The notes under the pieces: model-generated
Told to the model about the DNA's origin: nothing
Database searches by the model: none
What the model saw: the letters and a program-made list of their open reading frames with translations, nothing else
Made by a program: the position numbers and the translations under genes
In this document: piece after piece, positions 7,833-16,488 of the stretch
How the letters are laid out: each line of letters starts with the position of its first letter
Position numbering within the stretch: the first letter of the stretch is position 1
Assembly (NCBI GenBank): GCA_031394045.1
Contig: JANMWN010000268.1
Span: 1 to 25,407, forward strand
Direction: 5' to 3'
Source of the DNA: JANYIP01 sp031394045
Lineage (GTDB): Bacteria > Actinomycetota > Actinomycetes > Prado026
Length of the DNA: 25,407 bases

Positions 7833-9709
7833 CCCCGCCGTCCGGAACGGTGACCCGTACGCGTCCCACTTCTCGCACCGCGGCTCGCACTGGGGCTCGC
7901 GCTGGGGCCCGTACCACCGCTCCGACCCGGCGCCCCGCGCCCGCGCGTCGACCACCCAACCGGCCGCCCGTACGAACCAAGCCGTCTCGCGTCCTGCAGC
8001 TGGGCGACCCCCGTCGTCGCCTCCGGACCGCCTGCGTGGCACTCGCGATCCTGATGTCGTTGTTCGCCGGCCGGCTGCTGCAGCTGCAGGCCGTCGAGGC
8101 TCCGGCCTACGCGGCCCGCGCCGAGGCCGGCCGCCTGAGGCACGTCGACCTGCCCGCGACCCGCGGCGAGATCACCGACATCAACGGCAGGGTGCTGGCG
8201 ACGAGCGTGGCCGCCAAGAACGTCACCGTCGACCAGACGCTCGTCAAGGATCCGGCAGCGACGGCGATGGCACTCGCGCCGCTGCTGAACGTGGACGCAG
8301 CGACCCTGGTGCAGAAGTTGACTGGTACCAAGCGCTATGCCTACGTCGCCAAGCGCATCTCACCCAAGATCTGGTCCGAGGTGGCGACCCTCAACCTGCC
8401 CGGGATCTTCAGCGAGGACACGACACAGCGGGTGTACCCGGCCGGGGAGCTGGCCGCCGGCGTCATCGGTTTCGTCAACGGCGAAGGTGCGGGCTTCGGC
8501 GGGCTCGAGCTCGGGGAGCAGTCACTTCTCGCGGGCGTCGACGGCGTCGACACGTACGAGGCGGGAGCAGGTGGCCGCGAGATCCCGACGTCGACCTCGG
8601 TTCAGCACAACCCGGTCGAAGGCAGCATGATCCGGACCACCATCAACAGCGACATCCAGTGGGCGGCCGAGCAGGCGCTGGTCGCGGCCGTGAAGGCGGC
8701 GCACGCCGACAGCGGCACCGTCGTGGTCATGGACCCGCGCAGCGGCGCGATCCTGGCCCTGGCCAGCGCGCCGACGTTCGATCCCTCCGACCCCGGTGCA
8801 GCGCCCATCGGCGACCGAGGGAACCGTGGCCTGTCAGACATCTACGAGCCCGGCTCGACCAGCAAGGTGATGACGGTGGCCGCCGTGATCCAGGAGGGGG
8901 CGCTCACGCCGAACAGCGTGATCACGGTGCCCAACACCCTGATGCGCGGCGGCCGGATCTTCCACGACGACGTGAGCCACGGCACCGAGCACCTCACCCT
9001 GACCGGCGTGCTGGCCAAGTCCAGCAACCTCGGCGCCATGCAGGCGGCCGAGACGATCGGCCGCGACAAGCTCTACGGGTACCTCAAGGCGTTCGGCATC
9101 GGCGACCCGACGGGCCTGAACTTCCCCGGAGAGAGCCGCGGCATCCTCTCGACGCCGAACCGTTGGTCGGAGGCGCAGTTCGCGACGGTCGCGTTCGGTC
9201 AGGGCCTCTCGCTGAACGCCGTCCAGGCGACCACGGTCTACGCGACGATCGCCAACGGTGGCGTCCGCGTACAGCCCAGCCTGATCGCGGGCACCGTCGC
9301 TCCTGACGGGACCTACACGTCCTCGCCGGTACCCGCCGAGACCCGGGTGGTCAGCGCGCAGACGGCAGCAACGGTCCGCGACATGCTCGAGAGCGTGGTG
9401 TCCGACCAGGGCACGGCGCCCATGGCGCGCATCCCGGGCTACCGGGTGGCCGGCAAGACCGGTACGGCCAACCGCGTCGACGACAGCTGCCACTGCTACC
9501 GCGGCTTCACGGCGTCGTTCATCGGGTTCGCCCCTGCCGACGCGCCGCGCCTGGTGGTCTCGGTCACGCTGCAGAACCCCAAGGGCGTTCACTTCGGCGG
9601 CCGCCTCGGCGGCCCGGTGTTCCGCCAGGTGATGGCCTTCGCCCTGCAGACCCTGGGCATCCCGCCGACCGGCACCACGCCACTCAAGATGCGGCTGGTC
9701 GCGCCGTGA
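7829..9709 (+). CDS. ftsI: Septal peptidoglycan transpeptidase FtsI (class B PBP, PBP3/PbpB)
   Basis: This 626-residue protein is a class B penicillin-binding protein that cross-links septal peptidoglycan together with FtsW. An Arg/Thr/Pro-rich cytoplasmic tail (about 1-60) precedes the membrane anchor (about 68-85). The pedestal region contains ATRGEITDINGRVLATS, and the transpeptidase domain has all three active-site motifs: STSK (Ser343 nucleophile, Lys346), SSN (398-400) and KTG (543-545). A Cys-His-Cys sequence (554-556) lies shortly after KTG. The frame is open back to 7166, but that would cover ftsL; the ATG at 7829 overlaps the ftsL stop (ATGA) and gives the usual length. Confidence 0.96.
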   Translation: MTPPSGTVTRTRPTSRTAARTGARAGARTTAPTRRPAPARRPPNRPPVRTKPSRVLQLGDPRRRLRTACVALAILMSLFAGRLLQLQAVEAPAYAARAEAGRLRHVDLPATRGEITDINGRVLATSVAAKNVTVDQTLVKDPAATAMALAPLLNVDAATLVQKLTGTKRYAYVAKRISPKIWSEVATLNLPGIFSEDTTQRVYPAGELAAGVIGFVNGEGAGFGGLELGEQSLLAGVDGVDTYEAGAGGREIPTSTSVQHNPVEGSMIRTTINSDIQWAAEQALVAAVKAAHADSGTVVVMDPRSGAILALASAPTFDPSDPGAAPIGDRGNRGLSDIYEPGSTSKVMTVAAVIQEGALTPNSVITVPNTLMRGGRIFHDDVSHGTEHLTLTGVLAKSSNLGAMQAAETIGRDKLYGYLKAFGIGDPTGLNFPGESRGILSTPNRWSEAQFATVAFGQGLSLNAVQATTVYATIANGGVRVQPSLIAGTVAPDGTYTSSPVPAETRVVSAQTAATVRDMLESVVSDQGTAPMARIPGYRVAGKTGTANRVDDSCHCYRGFTASFIGFAPADAPRLVVSVTLQNPKGVHFGGRLGGPVFRQVMAFALQTLGIPPTGTTPLKMRLVAP

Positions 9710-9715
9710 CCCGGG

Positions 9716-9721
9716 TAGCCT
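9716..9721 (+). promoter_or_regulatory. Possible -10 element for a leaderless murE transcript
   Basis: TAGCCT (TAnnnT pattern) ends six bases before the murE GTG at 9728, in the only gap between genes from rsmH to ftsQ. No Shine-Dalgarno is seen before murE, and there is no clear -35, so a leaderless internal promoter is plausible but unproven. Confidence 0.35.
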
Positions 9722-9727
9722 CTCGCC

Positions 9728-11263
9728 GTGCCCGATCCTGACGGCGCGCGGCTCCCGCGCCCGGTCGTCCCGCCGCGACGGCTCAGCAGTCTCGCGGCGG
9801 TCCTCGGGCTCCCCGAAGACTCAGCCCATGCCGGCGTCGAGGTCACCGGCGTCAGCCTCGACTCGCGGCACGTCCTCCCAGGTGACGTGTACGCAGCCCT
9901 CCCGGGAGTGCACGCGCACGGGGCCGCATTCGCAGCTGAGGCCGCCGAGGCGGGTGCGGTCGCGATCCTCACGGATCTGTCGGGCCGCGAGCGCGCGGAA
10001 GCGTCCGGCCTGCCTGTGCTGGTAGTCGAGCAGCCCCGGGAGCGGCTCGGACTGGTCGCCTCGTGGGTCTACGGGCACCCAGCCGACCAGCTGCTGCTCG
10101 TCGGGGTGACAGGGACCAACGGCAAGACCACGGTGGCGTTCATGGTCGAGTCCGGGCTCCGTGCCGCAGGTCACGTGACCGGCCTCGTGGGGACGGTGCA
10201 GACGCGGGTCGCCGGCGAGGTCGTGGTGAGCCAGCGCACCACCCCCGAGGCACCGGACGTACAGGCACTGATCGCGCTGATGGTCGAGCGCGGCTGCTCC
10301 GCGGCGGCGATGGAGGTGTCCAGCCATGCGCTGGCGCTCGGCCGAGTCGACGGCATGAGCTTCGACGTCGCGGTCTTCACCAACCTCACGCAGGACCACC
10401 TCGACTTCCACCCGACGTTCGAGGAGTACTACCGGGCCAAGGCGTCGCTGTTCACTGGTCGGAGATCGCGGGCCGGCATCGTCAACATCGACGACGAGTA
10501 CGGCCGCCGCCTCGTACGCGACGCCGAGGTCCCCGTGACGACGTTCTCGACCAAGGGCGCTGCCGCAGACTGGACCGCCGAGGACATCGTCGTACGTGGC
10601 GACGGGTCGAGCTTCCGGGTCGTCGGCCCGTCGGGCGAGCGCGCACCCGCCACGGTGCAGCTGCCCGGCTTGTTCAACGTCTCCAACGCGTTGGCAGCGA
10701 TCGTGGCCCTGACGGTGGCTGGGGTCCCGCTGCACGCCGCCGTCGCCGGGGTGGGTGGCCTGGCCGGGGTACCGGGGCGAATGGAGCGGGTCTCTGCGGG
10801 ACAGCGGTTCCTGGCACTGGTCGACTACGCGCACACCCCAGACGCGGTGATCACGTTGCTGGACGCCGTCCGCGGCCTGGTCACCGGGCGGGTGATCCTG
10901 GTCCTCGGCTGCGGCGGTGACCGTGACCCGTACAAGCGACCTCTGATGGGTGCTGCAGCCCACCGTGGCGCCGACGTGGCGATCTTCACCTCGGACAACC
11001 CTCGGTCCGAGGACCCCCAGGCGATCCTGGCCGCGATGGCTTCCGGCGCCGCTGCTGATCCGGTCGACGGCCACACGTACGTCATCGAGCCCGACCGGTC
11101 CCGCGCGATCACTCGTGCCGTGGAGTCGGCTCGGCCCGACGACGTGGTCGTCGTCGCGGGCAAGGGGCACGAGCTGGGCCAGGAGACCGGCGGGGTCGTG
11201 CGTCCGTTCGACGACCGGGTCGAGCTGCTGTCCGCGATCGAACGGCTTGCGGTGGCCTCATGA
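9728..11263 (+). CDS. murE: UDP-MurNAc-tripeptide synthetase MurE (diaminopimelate-adding)
   Basis: This 511-residue Mur ligase adds the third stem-peptide residue to UDP-MurNAc-L-Ala-D-Glu in the cytoplasm, using ATP. Visible features are LDSRHVLPGDVYAALPG (N-terminal domain), the ATP loop TGTNGKTT (128-135, Lys133), TTPEAPD, the NLTQDHLDFH motif and DNPRSEDP (423-430). DNPR with its arginine (Arg426) marks enzymes that use diaminopimelate rather than lysine; the sequence does not tell meso from LL isomer. The GTG start lies 18 bases after ftsI, without a Shine-Dalgarno. The stop overlaps the murF ATG. Confidence 0.96.
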   Translation: MPDPDGARLPRPVVPPRRLSSLAAVLGLPEDSAHAGVEVTGVSLDSRHVLPGDVYAALPGVHAHGAAFAAEAAEAGAVAILTDLSGRERAEASGLPVLVVEQPRERLGLVASWVYGHPADQLLLVGVTGTNGKTTVAFMVESGLRAAGHVTGLVGTVQTRVAGEVVVSQRTTPEAPDVQALIALMVERGCSAAAMEVSSHALALGRVDGMSFDVAVFTNLTQDHLDFHPTFEEYYRAKASLFTGRRSRAGIVNIDDEYGRRLVRDAEVPVTTFSTKGAAADWTAEDIVVRGDGSSFRVVGPSGERAPATVQLPGLFNVSNALAAIVALTVAGVPLHAAVAGVGGLAGVPGRMERVSAGQRFLALVDYAHTPDAVITLLDAVRGLVTGRVILVLGCGGDRDPYKRPLMGAAAHRGADVAIFTSDNPRSEDPQAILAAMASGAAADPVDGHTYVIEPDRSRAITRAVESARPDDVVVVAGKGHELGQETGGVVRPFDDRVELLSAIERLAVAS

Positions 11264-12666
11264 TCGCGCTGTCGCTGGCCGAGCTGTCCACCCTGGCCGG
11301 CGGGACGCTCGCCCAGGGTGACCCGGCAGCAGTCGTTCTCGGGCCGGTCGTCACGGACTCCCGGCGCGTGCTGCCCGGGTCGGTGTTCGTCGCGATCAAG
11401 GGTGAGCGCGTCGACGGGCACGACTTCGCCGAGCGGGCCGTCGCCGACGGTGCGGTCGCCGTTCTCGCGGAGCGAGTGGTCGGCTCGGTCCCCACGGTCC
11501 TGGTCGACCACGTCGTCGCTGGCCTCGGCCGGCTCGCGCGCGAGGTCCTGGGTCGGCTGCCCTCGACGACGGTGATCGCCCTCACGGGTTCCTCGGGCAA
11601 GACGAGCACCAAGGACCTGGTGGCGGGATTGCTCGAGACGGTCGGTCCGACGGTGTCGGCCCCCGGGTCGTACAACACCGAGATCGGGCTCCCACTGACG
11701 GTGCTGGAGGCCTCGACCGACACGGCTTTCCTCGTCGTTGAGATGGGCGCTCGCGGTCTTGGCCACATCAGCAAGCTGACCAGGATCGCGCCCCCTGCGG
11801 TCGGTGTGGTCCTCAACGTCGGCTCGGCGCACCTCGGCGAGTTCGGTTCCCGCGAGCTGATCGCCGTTGCCAAGGCCGAGCTGGTTGCTGCGGTCCCACC
11901 GGGCGGTCTCGTGGTGCTGAACGCCGACGATCCGTTGGTGGCGGCCATGCGTGGGCAGACGTCGGCTCGCGTCATCACCTTCGGCACTTCGTCGCCCGCT
12001 GATGTCCGGGCCGAAGGGGTCGAGCTGGTCGGGGGCAGGGCCCGGTTCCGACTGGTCGGTGCCGGCGGCTCGGCGGCTGTCCAGCTTCAGCTGTTCGGAG
12101 AGCATCAGGTGGCCAACGCCCTTGCGGCTGCGGCGGTCGCGCTGTCAGCCGGCCTCTCGGTCGAGGCGGTGGCTGCCGGTCTGGGAGCGGCCCTGCCCCG
12201 GTCCCGCTGGCGGATGGAGGTCACCGAACGACCCGACGCGGTGACCGTCGTCAACGACGCGTACAACGCCAACCCGGAGTCGATGCGGGCCGCCCTTCGC
12301 ACCCTGGTCGACCTCGCCGCTGGGCGACGGACGTGGGCGGTGCTCGGCGAGATGCGCGAGCTGGGCCCCGCGGCCGCCATCGAGCACGATGCCGTGGGTC
12401 GGCTTGCGGTGTCCCTGGGGGTCAACCGCCTCGTCGTGGTCGGTGAGGGCGCCCGGGGCATCCACCTGGGCGCGGGCCTCGCGGCGGGCGGTGGTCCGCA
12501 GTCTGTGCTCGTCGCCGACACCGACGCGGTTGTCGCCCTGCTGGCGGCAGAGGTCACCCCCGGAGACGTGGTGCTGCTCAAGGCTTCCAGGGCCGCCGGG
12601 CTCGAGCGGGTGGCCGAGGCGCTGCTTGCGCCGGCAGCTTCGCCGGCCGAGGAGGCCGCCCCATGA
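11260..12666 (+). CDS. murF: UDP-MurNAc-tripeptide:D-Ala-D-Ala ligase MurF
   Basis: This 468-residue Mur ligase joins D-Ala-D-Ala to the UDP-MurNAc-tripeptide, completing the pentapeptide precursor. Seen motifs are the N-terminal DSRRVLPGSVFVAIKGERVDGHDF, split over about 45-67, the ATP loop TGSSGKTSTKD (Lys114), the YNTEIGLPLTVL segment, EMGARGLGHI, and VNDAYNANPESMRAAL typical of MurF. Position between murE and mraY agrees. It overlaps both neighbours by four bases (ATGA). No ddl gene, which would supply D-Ala-D-Ala, is present in this window. Confidence 0.96.
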   Translation: MIALSLAELSTLAGGTLAQGDPAAVVLGPVVTDSRRVLPGSVFVAIKGERVDGHDFAERAVADGAVAVLAERVVGSVPTVLVDHVVAGLGRLAREVLGRLPSTTVIALTGSSGKTSTKDLVAGLLETVGPTVSAPGSYNTEIGLPLTVLEASTDTAFLVVEMGARGLGHISKLTRIAPPAVGVVLNVGSAHLGEFGSRELIAVAKAELVAAVPPGGLVVLNADDPLVAAMRGQTSARVITFGTSSPADVRAEGVELVGGRARFRLVGAGGSAAVQLQLFGEHQVANALAAAAVALSAGLSVEAVAAGLGAALPRSRWRMEVTERPDAVTVVNDAYNANPESMRAALRTLVDLAAGRRTWAVLGEMRELGPAAAIEHDAVGRLAVSLGVNRLVVVGEGARGIHLGAGLAAGGGPQSVLVADTDAVVALLAAEVTPGDVVLLKASRAAGLERVAEALLAPAASPAEEAAP

Positions 12667-13733
12667 GGCTCATCCTCGTCGCGACCGGGGTCGGCCTGCT
12701 GATCGGCCTGTTCGGCACCCCCCTGCTGATCCGGTTCCTGCGCCGGCACGGGTACGCCCAGGCGATCCGCGACCCCGCCGACGGCTACCCGGCCCACGAG
12801 GGAAAGAAGGGGACGCCGTCGATGGGTGGCGTCATCATCGTGGCGGGAGCGATCCTCGGGTACGTCGCAGGGCACGTCTACACCTGGTCGGGGCCGACAG
12901 CATCCGGCCTCTGTGTCCTGTTCCTGACCACCGGGCTCGCTGCTGTCGGCTTCGCGGACGACTACATCAAGATCTTCAAGCAGCGGTCGACGGGGCTGCG
13001 GGCCAGGACCAAGCTGTTCGGCCAGGCCATCGTGTCCTTGGCGTTCGCGATGCTCGTGCTGCACTATCCCGACAACCACGGGCTCACGCCCGCGTCGCAC
13101 GCCATCTCCTTCGTGCGGGACAGCCCATGGGTGATGCCCATGGGCGTATTCCTCGCCTGGGTCTACCTGATGGTGGCTGCTTCATCGAATGGCGTGAACC
13201 TCACCGACGGGCTCGACGGGCTCGCGACCGGAGCCTCGGTGATGGTGCTCGGCGCCTACGTCGTCATCGGCGTCTGGCAGTTCCGCAACGCTTGCGCCAG
13301 CGGCCCGGCGGCCCAGTGCTACTCGGTACGCGACCCCCTCGACCTCGCCGTGCTGGCCGCTGCGATGGTCGGCGCCTGCTTCGGCTTCCTGTGGTGGAAC
13401 GCGTCCCCGGCCCAGATCTTCATGGGGGACACCGGTTCCCTGGCCCTCGGTGGTGCGATGGCGGGGCTGGCCATCACGACCCGTACCGACGTCCTGCTCC
13501 TGCTGCTGGCCGGCCTGTTCGTGGTTATCACGTCGTCGGTGATCCTCCAGGTGGCGTCGTTCAAGCTGACCCGACGGCGGATCTTCCTGATGGCCCCCCT
13601 GCAGCATCACTTCGAGCTGCGGGGCTGGGGCGAGGTCACGATCGTCATCCGGTTCTGGATCATCGCCGGGCTCTGCGTGGGCCTCGGCCTCGGGGTGTTC
13701 TACGCCGAGTGGATCTCCGGTGGACCGCTCTAG
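12663..13733 (+). CDS. mraY: Phospho-MurNAc-pentapeptide transferase MraY
   Basis: This 356-residue membrane enzyme of about ten helices transfers phospho-MurNAc-pentapeptide to undecaprenyl phosphate to form lipid I. Characteristic motifs are GKKGTPSMGG near residues 50-59, FADDYIKI (Asp99-Asp100), NGVNLTDGLDGLA (Asp182 and Asp185), FMGDTGSLALGG (Asp256) and PLQHHFELRGW near the end; the aspartates and the HHFE motif form the active site. The length is typical. The ATG overlaps the murF stop, and the TAG stop shares its last base with the murD GTG. Confidence 0.97.
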   Translation: MRLILVATGVGLLIGLFGTPLLIRFLRRHGYAQAIRDPADGYPAHEGKKGTPSMGGVIIVAGAILGYVAGHVYTWSGPTASGLCVLFLTTGLAAVGFADDYIKIFKQRSTGLRARTKLFGQAIVSLAFAMLVLHYPDNHGLTPASHAISFVRDSPWVMPMGVFLAWVYLMVAASSNGVNLTDGLDGLATGASVMVLGAYVVIGVWQFRNACASGPAAQCYSVRDPLDLAVLAAAMVGACFGFLWWNASPAQIFMGDTGSLALGGAMAGLAITTRTDVLLLLLAGLFVVITSSVILQVASFKLTRRRIFLMAPLQHHFELRGWGEVTIVIRFWIIAGLCVGLGLGVFYAEWISGGPL

Positions 13734-15202
13734 TGGCTGGATCGCTGGTCCCTGACTGGCTCGCGACCGCCGACCGCGGCGCGCCGTGGGAGACGTTGAC
13801 CGTCTGCGTGGCCGGGCTCGGCGTAAGTGGCTTCGCGGCGGCGGACGCGTTGCTGCGCCTCGGTTCCTCGGTGATCGTGGTCGATTCCCGCGAGGGCGGC
13901 CTCGTCGCCGAGCGGGCTCAGGTGCTCGAGCTGCTCGGGGCCGATGTCCGGCTGGGGGAGAGCAGCTCGACGGTGCTCCCCGACGCCGCGCAGCTCGTGG
14001 TCACCTCACCGGGATGGTGGCCTACGGCGCCGCTGCTCGTGTCAGCCGAGGCTGCCGGCGTGCCGGTCTGGAGCGAGGTCGAGCTGGCCTGGCGGCTGCG
14101 GCCCCTGGTCGACCCCGCGCCCTGGCTCGTGGTCACGGGGACCAACGGCAAGACGACGACGGTACGCATGCTGGCCTCGATCCTGACCGCGGCCGGACGA
14201 CGCACCGTCGCGGCTGGGAACGTGGGAACACCGATGGTCGAGGCCGTCCTCGCCGAGCCGGGCTACGACGTCATCGCGGTCGAGATCTCCAGCTTCCAGC
14301 TGCACGCGACGCGGACGATGCGGCCGCTGGCCTCCGTCGTGCTCAACGTCGCACCGGACCACGTCGACTGGCACGGCTCGTACGAGGCGTACGCGCTGGA
14401 CAAGGGGCGGGCGTACGCGAACACCGAGATCGCCTGTGTGTACAACCTCGCGGACCCGGCGACCGAGCGGCTGGTCGAGGCCGCCGACGTCCAGGAGGGC
14501 TGCCGCGCCGTCGGCTTCACGCTGGGTGCCCCCGGGCTGAGCATGCTCGGCGTGGTCGAGGACGCGATCGTCGACCGGGCCTTCGTCGAGGACCGCCACA
14601 ACACCGCCGCCGAGCTGGCCTCCGTGCATGACGTGGTGCCGTTCGCCCCGCACAACGTCGCGAACGCCCTTGCTGCTGCGGCGCTGGCCCGTGCCTACGG
14701 CGTGCCGGCCGCCGCGGTGCGGGAGGGGTTGCGCGGGTTCCGCCCGGACGGGCACCGGATCGCCCTTGTCGCGGAGGTGGGCGGCGTCTCGTACGTGGAC
14801 GACTCCAAGGCGACCAACCCGCACGCGGCGGCAGCCTCGCTCGCTGCGTACGACTCGGTGGTCTGGATCGCAGGGGGGCTGGCCAAGGGCGCGGACTTCG
14901 ACGAGCTGGTACGCCGTGGCGCCAAGCGACTGCGGGCCGTGGTGCTGCTCGGCCGGGACCGTTCGGTGATCGCCGAGGCACTCGCGCGACACGCGCCCGA
15001 GGTCCCCGTGGTCGACGTCGCCAGCACCGACACTGGAGTCATGGACGAGGTCGTACGCATCGCCGCAGGGCTGGCTGCCCCGGGTGACACCGTCCTGCTC
15101 GCACCGGCCTGCGCCTCGATGGACCTCTTCAAGGACTACGCGGCGCGTGGCGACGCCTTCGCCGAGGCGGTGCGCCGGCTGCCCGGAGGGCCGCTCCTGT
15201 GA
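13733..15202 (+). CDS. murD: UDP-MurNAc-L-Ala:D-Glu ligase MurD
   Basis: This 489-residue Mur ligase adds D-glutamate to UDP-MurNAc-L-alanine. It has the N-terminal Rossmann-like motif VCVAGLGVSGFAAADAL, the ATP loop TGTNGKTTT (135-143, Lys140), EISSFQL, NVAPDHVDWHGS, and DDSKATNPHAAAASL followed by GGLAKGADF, characteristic of MurD. The frame is open far upstream, but the real start is the GTG at 13733, which shares a base with the mraY stop TAG and gives the family length. The end overlaps ftsW by four bases (GTGA). Confidence 0.95.
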   Translation: MAGSLVPDWLATADRGAPWETLTVCVAGLGVSGFAAADALLRLGSSVIVVDSREGGLVAERAQVLELLGADVRLGESSSTVLPDAAQLVVTSPGWWPTAPLLVSAEAAGVPVWSEVELAWRLRPLVDPAPWLVVTGTNGKTTTVRMLASILTAAGRRTVAAGNVGTPMVEAVLAEPGYDVIAVEISSFQLHATRTMRPLASVVLNVAPDHVDWHGSYEAYALDKGRAYANTEIACVYNLADPATERLVEAADVQEGCRAVGFTLGAPGLSMLGVVEDAIVDRAFVEDRHNTAAELASVHDVVPFAPHNVANALAAAALARAYGVPAAAVREGLRGFRPDGHRIALVAEVGGVSYVDDSKATNPHAAAASLAAYDSVVWIAGGLAKGADFDELVRRGAKRLRAVVLLGRDRSVIAEALARHAPEVPVVDVASTDTGVMDEVVRIAAGLAAPGDTVLLAPACASMDLFKDYAARGDAFAEAVRRLPGGPLL

Positions 15203-16488
15203 GCAGCTCCGCGGACACCCGCCGTCCGCGCAAGCCAGCCTCAGCCACAAGTGCTTCGGCGCGGCCGACCCTGGTGCCCGCCCCGTCGACGGTGGGGACG
15301 TCCGGGCGGCTGCTCGACCGCCCGCTGACGTCCTACCACCTGATCATCGGCTGCACCACGCTGCTGCTGACCCTCGGGCTGGTCATGGTGCTGTCGGCGT
15401 CCAGCATCGTCGCCTACCGGGCCACGCACGACTCGTTCTCGATCTTCCAGAAGCAGGCGATCTGGGCCGCAGTCGGGGTTCCCGCGATGTGGGCGGTGTC
15501 GAGGCTGCCGATCCGCTGGTTCCGGATCGCGGCCGTACCGCTGCTGATCGGCGCGGTCGGCCTGCTCTGCCTGGTTCTCGTCCCTGGTGTCGGCTACAGC
15601 GTCAACGGCAACCAGAACTGGATCAACTTCGGCGGACCGTTCCGGATCCAGCCGTCCGAGGCGGCCAAGCTGGCGCTGGTGATCTGGTCGGCCCACCTGC
15701 TGGCCCGCAAGCAGCGGCTGCTGACGCAGTGGCGGCACCTGCTCGTCCCGCTGCTTCCGGTGACCGGGGTCCTGCTGGTGCTGGTGATGGCGGGCAACGA
15801 CCTGGGCACCGACATCATCCTGATGGCGATCGCTGGAGCGGTGCTCTACGTGGTGGGCGCACCGGCAAGGCTGTTCGCCCTGCTGGGCGCGGGCGCGGTG
15901 CTGGCCGTCGTCGCCCTGTCGGTGTCGGCTCCCCACCGGCTCGACCGGTTCCAGTCCTGGCTGCACCCGAACGCCGACATCCTGGGTAGCGGCTACCAGG
16001 CGATCCAGGGCCGCTTCGCGCTCGGCAGCGGTGGCTGGTGGGGCCTCGGGCTCGGCGCCGGCCGCGAGAAGTGGGGCTGGCTCCCCGAGGCGCACACCGA
16101 CTTCATCTTCGCGGTCATCGGCGAGGAGCTCGGGCTGATCGGAACGTTGGCCGTCCTGATCCTGTTCGCCCTGGTGATCTACGCGGGCATCCGGATCGCT
16201 CTGCGTTCGGACGACCTGTTCGTGCGCCTTGCCGCCGGTGGCGCGACGACCTGGATCGCCGTCCAGGCACTGGTCAACATCGGTGCTGTGCTCGGACTTC
16301 TGCCCATCGCGGGCGTCCCGCTGCCGCTCGTCTCGTACGGCGGGTCCGCCCTGCTCCCGATGCTGGTGGCGCTCGGCATGCTGCTCGCCTTCGCCAGGGC
16401 GGAACCGGGGGCACGGGCGGCCCTGGCTGCTCGCGGCCCCGGACCGGTGCGGCGGCTGCTCTCCCGGGTCCGCCGCCGACGCGCATGA
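15199..16488 (+). CDS. ftsW: Septal peptidoglycan polymerase FtsW (SEDS family)
   Basis: This 429-residue polytopic protein belongs to the SEDS glycosyltransferases, which polymerise lipid II at the division site in complex with FtsI. A Ser/Thr/Pro-rich cytoplasmic tail precedes about ten helices. Motifs are NWINFGGPFRIQPSEAAKLA, AGNDLGTDIIL, and LPEAHTDFIFAVIGEELG, whose aspartate (Asp301) is the essential residue of SEDS enzymes. The C-terminal PLPLVSYGGSALLPML also matches. Position between murD and murG favours FtsW over RodA. GTG start, four-base overlap with murD; the stop overlaps the murG ATG. Confidence 0.95.
   Translation: MSSSADTRRPRKPASATSASARPTLVPAPSTVGTSGRLLDRPLTSYHLIIGCTTLLLTLGLVMVLSASSIVAYRATHDSFSIFQKQAIWAAVGVPAMWAVSRLPIRWFRIAAVPLLIGAVGLLCLVLVPGVGYSVNGNQNWINFGGPFRIQPSEAAKLALVIWSAHLLARKQRLLTQWRHLLVPLLPVTGVLLVLVMAGNDLGTDIILMAIAGAVLYVVGAPARLFALLGAGAVLAVVALSVSAPHRLDRFQSWLHPNADILGSGYQAIQGRFALGSGGWWGLGLGAGREKWGWLPEAHTDFIFAVIGEELGLIGTLAVLILFALVIYAGIRIALRSDDLFVRLAAGGATTWIAVQALVNIGAVLGLLPIAGVPLPLVSYGGSALLPMLVALGMLLAFARAEPGARAALAARGPGPVRRLLSRVRRRRA

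Noticed and set aside
12389..13732. Upstream extension of the murD frame that would make a 937-residue protein
   Set aside because: It lies over murF and mraY in another frame and has shadow-like composition; murD starts at 13733. The upstream extensions of ftsI, murG, murC, ftsQ and pgeF are rejected for the same reason.
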